The notes below the pieces were generated by a model. It did not search any database, had not been told where the DNA came from, and worked only from the letters and a program-made list of their open reading frames with translations. Position numbers and translations under genes: made by a program. A stretch of DNA of 64,000 nt from Sphingomonas panni (GTDB lineage: Bacteria; Pseudomonadota; Alphaproteobacteria; Sphingomonadales; Sphingomonadaceae). The stretch covers positions 37,936 to 101,935 of the forward strand of contig NZ_JAKREU010000012.1 of assembly GCF_022664435.1 (NCBI RefSeq). Reading direction: 5' to 3'. Shown piece by piece: positions 59,043 to 64,000 of this stretch. The stretch's first letter is position 1; each line of letters starts with the position of its first letter.

Positions 59043-59419
59043 GCACCGAACCCTACGATCACGCGCTCCACGCGCACGGCGACACGATGGGTCACGGCAG
59101 CCGCCGCGGCCACCGGATCGGCTCGCTGCTGGCGATCATCCTCACGGTCGTGCCCTTCTGGCTTGTCATGTCGCAGCAGGGGCCCGCGCCGGGCTGGACC
59201 GCCGCGGTGATCTTCGCGCTCGCGCTGGTGCAGATCGTCGTCCATGTCGTCTGCTTCCTGCACCTGGACACCCGCTCCGAGGGCGGTTGGACGCTGCTGG
59301 CGTTCCTGTTCACCGCGGTCATCGTGGTGCTGACGATCGGTGGGTCGGTGTGGGTCATGTTCCACCTTAACACCAACATGATGCCGATGCCCGGCGGCAT
59401 GACCGGCCCGGTTCGCTGA
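59039..59419 (+). CDS. cyoD: Quinol oxidase subunit IV
   Basis: A 126-aa protein with TTG start overlapping the cyoC stop (TTGA). Three membrane helices: IGSLLAIILTVVPFWLVM, AAVIFALALVQIVVHVVCFLHLD and TLLAFLFTAVIVVLTIGGSVWVMFHLN, the standard CyoD pattern including VQ..VH...FLH. The N-terminus is His-rich (DHALHAHGDTMGHGS). Confidence 0.93.
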   Translation: MSTEPYDHALHAHGDTMGHGSRRGHRIGSLLAIILTVVPFWLVMSQQGPAPGWTAAVIFALALVQIVVHVVCFLHLDTRSEGGWTLLAFLFTAVIVVLTIGGSVWVMFHLNTNMMPMPGGMTGPVR

Positions 59420-59432
59420 AGCGAGATTGGTG

Positions 59433-60152
59433 ATGGGGCGGTCGCGTCCGGGTAGGCGCAAGCGCACCGCCCTCACGGTCCTGGCCGTGTTCGGTATCGT
59501 CCTCTTCAGCGCGCTCGGCATCTGGCAGGTCGAGCGCCGAAGCTGGAAGCTGGCGCTGATCGAAGCGGTGGACGCGCGCGTGCAGGCATCGCCCGTGTCT
59601 GCGCCGCCTCCGGCCGTTTGGCCATCGATCGAACGTGAGCGCCACGCCTATCTGCACGTCGTCGCGCGCGGTCGCTTCCTCCACGACCGCGAGACGCTGG
59701 TGCGGGCGGTGACGGACCTGGGCACGGGCTTCTGGGTGCTCACGCCGCTAGGCACCGACACCGGCTTCGTCGTGCTCGTCAACCGGGGCTATGTCCCCCC
59801 GGAGCGTGCGGTGCAGGCCACCCGGGCTCGCAACCTCCCGGCGCACGCGACCGTCACGGGTCTGCTCAGGACGTCGGAGCCTGGTGGTGCCTTTCTCCGC
59901 CGCAATGATCCCGTGGCAGATCGCTGGTTCTCCCGCGATGTCCAGGCGATCGCGGCTGCGCGCCAGCTCGTTCGCGTGGCGCCATACTTTATCGATGCCG
60001 ACGCCGATGCCCGGCCGAAGCACGCTTGGCCGCGCGCCGGGCTTACCGTCATCCGCTTCCAGAACAATCACCTCGTCTATGCGCTGACCTGGTTCGGGCT
60101 TGCCGGCCTGTGCCTCGTCGCCTTGGTGATCGTACGACGGACCCGCGCCTGA
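59433..60152 (+). CDS. SURF1-family oxidase assembly protein
   Basis: A 239-aa protein with one membrane helix at each end (LTVLAVFGIVLFSALGIWQVERRSWKLALI and YALTWFGLAGLCLVALVIV). GIWQVERR..K, RGRFLHDRE, VLVNRGYVP, LRTSEPGG and FQNNHLVYALTWFGLA are the SURF1 motifs. It inserts haem a into haem-copper oxidases. Its presence behind cyoABCD suggests this quinol oxidase carries haem a, or that SURF1 also helps haem o insertion. No haem o or a synthase is in the window. Confidence 0.92.
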   Translation: MGRSRPGRRKRTALTVLAVFGIVLFSALGIWQVERRSWKLALIEAVDARVQASPVSAPPPAVWPSIERERHAYLHVVARGRFLHDRETLVRAVTDLGTGFWVLTPLGTDTGFVVLVNRGYVPPERAVQATRARNLPAHATVTGLLRTSEPGGAFLRRNDPVADRWFSRDVQAIAAARQLVRVAPYFIDADADARPKHAWPRAGLTVIRFQNNHLVYALTWFGLAGLCLVALVIVRRTRA

Positions 60153-60259
60153 GATCGGCGACCAAGGGGCGGGTCAGCCGGTTCGCCGCCTCCGTAACAT
60201 CCCCAATGCCGCGCCATCTCTGTTTGGGCGAGATACTTCGCGCACAACGGAGATCGACG

Positions 60260-61330
60260 ATGGACAAGACGATGAGGGCCGCGGTCGTGCGCGGATTCGG
60301 CGAGCCGCTGGTGATTGAGGAAGTGGCCGTCCCCCGCCCCGGCCCCGGGCAGATTCTGGTGCAGGTCGCGGCCTGCGGAGTCTGTCACACCGATCTCCAC
60401 GCTGCCGATGGCGATTGGCCGGTCAAGCCGGCGCCGCCGTTCATCCCGGGTCACGAGGGTGTCGGAACCGTCGTCGGCACCGGGTCCGGCGTCATCCACG
60501 TCAAGGAGGGCGATCGCGTCGGCGTGCCCTGGCTGTACTCCGCATGCGGCCACTGCCCGCATTGCCTGGGCGGCTGGGAAACGCTGTGCGAGAGCCAGCA
60601 GAACACCGGCTACTCGGTCAACGGCAGCTTCGCCGACTACGTGGTCGCCGATGCCGGCTATGTCGGGCACCTCCCCGATCGGGTGAGCTTCGCCGAGATT
60701 GCGCCGGTGCTATGCGCCGGCGTCACGGTCTACAAGGGACTGAAGGTCACCGACACCAAGCCGGGGGACTGGATGGTCGTGTCCGGCATCGGCGGCCTGG
60801 GCCATATGGCGGTCCAATATGCGGTCGCGATGGGCCTGCACGTGATCGCGGTCGATGTGGACGATGCCAAGCTGCGGCTGGCCGAACGGCTCGGGGCCGC
60901 GCTGACCGTGAACGCGGCTACCAGCGACCCGGTCGCCTTCGTCAAGCGGGCGATCGGCGGCGCGCATGGCGTGCTCGTAACCGCGGTCTCTACCACCGCC
61001 TTCGCACAGGGGCTTGGGATGGTGCGTCGGGGCGGGACCATGTCGCTGACCGGCCTGCCACCGGGCGACTTCCCGCTGTCGATCTTCGACACGGTGCTGA
61101 ACGGCATCACCGTGCGCGGCTCCATCGTGGGAACCCGCCTCGACCTGCAGGAAGCGCTCGACTTCGCTGCACTCGGCAAGGTCCGCGCGACGGTCGAAAC
61201 AGCGCCGTTGGAGCGCATCAACGACGTTTTCGATCGCATGCGGACAGGGTCGATCGAAGGACGCGTGGTGCTGGACATCAATGCCCAGGCGGCACCGCTG
61301 CAAGAGACCGACCTGGCGACCGCCGCCTGA
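60260..61330 (+). CDS. adhP: Zinc-dependent alcohol dehydrogenase
   Basis: A 356-aa medium-chain dehydrogenase. Catalytic zinc ligands: GVCHTDLH (Cys), GHEGVGTV (His); structural zinc: CGHCPHCLGGWETLC (four Cys). Nucleotide-binding SGIGGLGHMAVQYAVAMG follows. It oxidises ethanol or reduces acetaldehyde with NAD. Start at MDKTMRAAVVRGFG with CGGAGA ahead. It follows the oxidase operon by 107 bp with no clear Fnr box and precedes a universal stress protein gene. Confidence 0.92.
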   Translation: MDKTMRAAVVRGFGEPLVIEEVAVPRPGPGQILVQVAACGVCHTDLHAADGDWPVKPAPPFIPGHEGVGTVVGTGSGVIHVKEGDRVGVPWLYSACGHCPHCLGGWETLCESQQNTGYSVNGSFADYVVADAGYVGHLPDRVSFAEIAPVLCAGVTVYKGLKVTDTKPGDWMVVSGIGGLGHMAVQYAVAMGLHVIAVDVDDAKLRLAERLGAALTVNAATSDPVAFVKRAIGGAHGVLVTAVSTTAFAQGLGMVRRGGTMSLTGLPPGDFPLSIFDTVLNGITVRGSIVGTRLDLQEALDFAALGKVRATVETAPLERINDVFDRMRTGSIEGRVVLDINAQAAPLQETDLATAA

Positions 61331-61346
61331 CCTGGGGAGAAAGCCG

Positions 61347-62174
61347 ATGATCAAGGACATCTTGGCCATCGTCGATGACGGCGATCACGCACAAACCTTC
61401 CTGAAGACGGTTGCCGAGCTCGCGGCGGCTCGTGAAGCGACGCTGGAGGTCGCCGCGCTCACGCCCGCTCCGACAGCCTCGCCAGGGACCGCGCCGTTCG
61501 GAACGCTATACGTTCCTGAGTGGGTGTTGATGGGCGACGATCAGGCCAATGTCGAACGGGTGCGCGCTCATCTCGCCGCCGCCGGGTCATCGGCCGAGAT
61601 CTTCGGCCTGCATGACGACATCGGCTGGCTTGCCGGCAATCTCAAACGAAGGCGGCAGGTGGCCGACCTGATCGCGATCGGCGCGCGCGAGACCTGGGCG
61701 AACCCGTGGCTGCGCAGACGCGTCGCAGAGACGCTCATCCGGGCCAGCGGAACCCCGCTGCTGATCCTGCCTGAAGAGCAGACGCTCAAACCTGTCCGTC
61801 GCGCAGTGCTCGGGTGGAAGGCCGGACCTGAGGCAACCCGTGCCATGCACACGCTGGTGCAGTTGGCTGACCCGGGCGCGCTGATCGATGTCGTGACGGT
61901 CGGCACGTCCCTGCACGCTTGCGAGGGCGAGCAGGAGGCGCACGCCGAAGTCAAACGACACCTGCTCCGGCACGGTTTCGACGCTCAGGGGCACTGGGTC
62001 GTCAACGACGACAAGAGCGAGGCGGAGACGCTGACTCTCTATGCGCAAGAAATCGGTGCCGATCTGATCGCGATCGGCGGGTTCGCTCATTCCCGCATCC
62101 GCGAGATCCTGCTCGGTGGGGTCACCGGCGACCTGCTCGAGCGCACCGAGACGCCGCTCGTGGTTGTTGGTTAG
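61347..62174 (+). CDS. Universal stress protein, tandem UspA-like
   Basis: A 275-aa protein starting MIKDILAIVDDGDHAQTFLK with GGGGAGAAAG ahead. Two UspA halves: the first ends RASGTPLLILPEEQ, the second begins RAVLGWKAGPEATRAMHTLV and ends ADLIAIGGFAHSRIREILLGGVTGDLLERTETPLVVV, which carries the G-x2-x-G(x9) ATP-type loop. A second stress protein beside the one at 48382 in the same oxygen-response block; pairs of Usp proteins with Adh and Fnr-type genes are usual in low-oxygen survival sets. Confidence 0.88.
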   Translation: MIKDILAIVDDGDHAQTFLKTVAELAAAREATLEVAALTPAPTASPGTAPFGTLYVPEWVLMGDDQANVERVRAHLAAAGSSAEIFGLHDDIGWLAGNLKRRRQVADLIAIGARETWANPWLRRRVAETLIRASGTPLLILPEEQTLKPVRRAVLGWKAGPEATRAMHTLVQLADPGALIDVVTVGTSLHACEGEQEAHAEVKRHLLRHGFDAQGHWVVNDDKSEAETLTLYAQEIGADLIAIGGFAHSRIREILLGGVTGDLLERTETPLVVVG

Positions 62175-62276
62175 AGACACTTCCTCGCGTCGACAATGAG
62201 GCACAAACTGGCGCGACGACGTCTTCGCCCGAGGCGCGATTAACATTCGTTAAGCACTTTATCCTAACACTCTCGC

Positions 62277-63911
62277 ATGCCGAACGTGACCCTCTTGCAA
62301 ATACTGAGGAAGGAGCTTGCGCAAGCGTCACTTCTCGCCATCGCCTATTTCATCGCAGCCTATGTAGCTGTCACCTACACGCGCGTGGGAGGCGGCGTTG
62401 CCCTTCTATGGTTCGCCACGCCGTTGCTGGCGGTCGATCTCCGTTATCGTCCGGAGCGCTCCTGGACGCTGAGGCTGGTGGGCTGTGCAATCGCAAGCGC
62501 CCTCGCGACCACCATCCACGGACTTGGCTTGCAGGTGGCCCTTCCATTCGCCCTGCTCGGCGTTGCGGAAGGGGCTGCGATCGCCTGGCTCATGCGGCGG
62601 GTCGAGCCGACGCCTCGTCACCTCACGTCCCTGCGCGAACTCGGCCTTTTGCTCCTGGTCGCTGGGCTCGCGGTCCCGGCCGCGACCGCGCTACCGGCAG
62701 GTCTTCTTGCGCATGGGGCCGCAGACCTTCCTGTTTGGCGCAACGCGTTCAACTGGTTCGTCGCCCATTCGCTGGGCACACTGACGGTCATGCCGATCGT
62801 CAAGCTGGTAATCGGCGGGGACGTCACGGCGTGGAGCAAGGCAGTGCGCCGGAGAGAGCTTTATGAGCTCGCGGCCCTAACCACGCTGCACGTCACGGTT
62901 GCGGTGCTCGTCTTCGCTCAGACGCAGCTGCCGCTCCTGTTCGTGCCGCTGCTTCCGTTGATGCTGATGGTCTTCCGGTTCGGCCGATTAGGCGCCGCCT
63001 TGGCGCTACTATTGCTGACGATCATCGGCTCGGTATGCACTGCTCGCGGGCTGGGACCTGTTGCGATGCCGGAGCTGAGTGCGGGCGGCAGAATCCAGCT
63101 TATCGAACTCTACCTTGCCGTCGCGACGCTGATGGCGCTTCCCGCGGCGACGGAGCTGAAGCGGCGGAAGATCCTTTTTTCGGAGGTGCAGGAGCAAGCC
63201 GCCCTTCACAAAATCATTACCGACCGCAGTGGCGACATCATCATGGCGGTCACTGCAGACGGCCGGATCAGCTTCGTATCTCCATCGCTGATGAAGATCG
63301 CCGGCTTTGCGCCCGAAGCAGTAGTCGGCAAACTTGCGCGTGAGATCGTCTCTCCTGAGGACGTGGAGCAGATCGTCGACGCGCACCGGCGCGCTATGCT
63401 TTCGCCGGACCAGACCATCATTTTCGAGTTCCGGGCGATGAAGGCGTCGGGAGAGATGGCATGGTTCGAAAGCCATGCCTGCGCCATTTCGGACGAGCAT
63501 GGCCAGGCGAGCGGAACCGTGAACGTGGTGCGGGAGGTCTCGCGCCGCAAGGCGGTCGAGCTCGACCTCGCCCGCGCCGCTGCGACAGACGCGCTAACCG
63601 GTCTTCCAAATCGCCGTGGCCTAGAGATCGCTAGGGAGCGGCTCGCGCAGGCAGGCAAACCTGGGCAGCAGTTCCTCGCCCTCTTCGACATAGATCGCTT
63701 CAAGGCGGTGAACGACACGTTCGGTCACGCCTCGGGCGATGATGTACTTCGAACCTTCGCCTCTGTGCTCACAGCGAATACCCGCGGCACGGATGCAGTC
63801 GCACGCCTTGGTGGGGAAGAGTTCGCTGTGCTCTACTTAGATGTGAGGCTGGCCGAGGCACGCGCCGCGTGCGTGAGCAGCCCCCACCGGGTGGTCCGGG
63901 TTGATAGTTAG
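62277..63911 (+). pseudogene. MASE1-PAS-GGDEF diguanylate cyclase, truncated
   Basis: 544 aa in frame. Eight hydrophobic helices (MASE1 sensor, ~10-300), PAS (~315-435) with VTADGRISFVSPSLMKIAGFAPE, and a GGDEF domain beginning DALTGLPNRRGLE with the active-site loop RLGGEEFAVLYL. After EARAAC the frame runs 12 foreign residues (VSSPHRVVRVDS) to a stop at 63911, so the last ~60 residues of the GGDEF domain are lost at about 63866. The active GGEEF loop is kept, but the missing strands and helix make activity unlikely. A 14-bp palindrome TTAAC-ATTC-GTTAA lies just upstream (62240-62253). Confidence 0.8.
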
Positions 63912-64000
63912 TGCATTGTCGTCTCCGCCGCCATTGCCGGTCGGAGGTGGAGCGAAGCGGAACCGGAGGCCGGCAATGGCGGTGTCGCCGCTTCCGGGGC
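63867..64000. mobile_element. Probable insertion-sequence end
   Basis: The diguanylate-cyclase reading frame breaks off at about 63866. The following sequence starts TGAGCAGCCCCCACC, is non-coding so far as seen and contains a perfect 13-bp inverted repeat (63928-63940 with 63970-63982). This is the look of a non-coding IS terminus; family cannot be assigned since its transposase lies past the window. Confidence 0.4.

Noticed and set aside
1..64000. CRISPR arrays, tRNA or rRNA genes
   Set aside because: No regularly spaced repeats, cloverleaf-like stretches or rRNA signatures were seen on reading both strands; a computed tRNA scan was not possible.

Overview
The window is 64 kb of GC-rich alphaproteobacterial DNA that reads as a stretch of a conjugative plasmid or plasmid-derived accessory region. 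The left edge carries the 3' part of a MobF/TraI-type conjugative relaxase, and an EexN-like entry-exclusion lipoprotein lies near 32 kb. Gene content (czcCBA metal module, FixL/FixJ/Fnr with HemN and Cyo, MobF-type TraI, two Tni-type transposition modules) and codon bias suggest a member of the Sphingomonadaceae. That assignment is inference; there is no rRNA or housekeeping marker here.

Region 1 (1-11.4 kb) is a dense defence island behind the relaxase and an orphan Phd-type antitoxin. It holds (a) a Thoeris-type system, ThsA (SIR2-SLOG) followed by two different TIR-fold ThsB candidates; and (b) a composite restriction-like block: Vsr endonuclease, a PD-(D/E)XK endonuclease translationally coupled to a C5 cytosine methyltransferase, a ribbon-helix-helix regulator with tandem palindromes over its start, a GIY-YIG nuclease, a Z1-domain NTPase, a second small PD-(D/E)XK-like protein and an unrecognised 69-aa protein.

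Region 2 (11.4-16.4 kb) has a serine resolvase, then a complete 3.07-kb Tni-type transposon (tniA, tniB, tniR, 48-bp inverted repeats, no tniQ), then a small mercury-like module (MerR, MerT-like, GDCCVxC protein) with a classical MerR operator.

Region 3 (16.5-32.4 kb) is one long co-directional metal-homeostasis cluster: Cys- and His-rich secreted proteins, a CzcCBA-type RND efflux system, an SRPBCC protein, two small lipoproteins, an orphan FliE, a bestrophin-like channel, ZIP and CDF transporters, a P1B-4-type ATPase, MgtC and DedA proteins, ending in EexN. Many genes overlap by 1-4 bp.

Region 4 (32.4-42.9 kb) is a mobile-element graveyard. A Tn3-family transposon with 38-bp ends and an unrecognised passenger gene is flanked by two different broken genes (DUF3800 protein and tyrosine recombinase). 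Next to it is a tniA-tniB-tniQ module with repeated binding-site-like motifs at its left end.

Region 5 (43-63.9 kb) looks like an oxygen/redox adaptation island: a degenerate HWE-type kinase, L,D-transpeptidase, single-domain receiver, FixJ, haem-PAS FixL, a K+-channel-like protein, universal stress proteins, an Fnr/FixK regulator with an Fe-S cysteine set, OmpW, HemN, a 35-aa membrane peptide, a flavodoxin-fold oxidoreductase, an MFS transporter, a bo-type quinol oxidase (cyoABCD) with SURF1, and a zinc alcohol dehydrogenase. Three TTGnn-N4-nnCAA boxes (ompW/fnr, hemN/35-aa peptide, cyoA/MFS) tie the effectors to the Fnr/FixK protein. The window ends with a MASE1-PAS-GGDEF gene broken inside its GGDEF domain by what looks like an insertion-sequence end.
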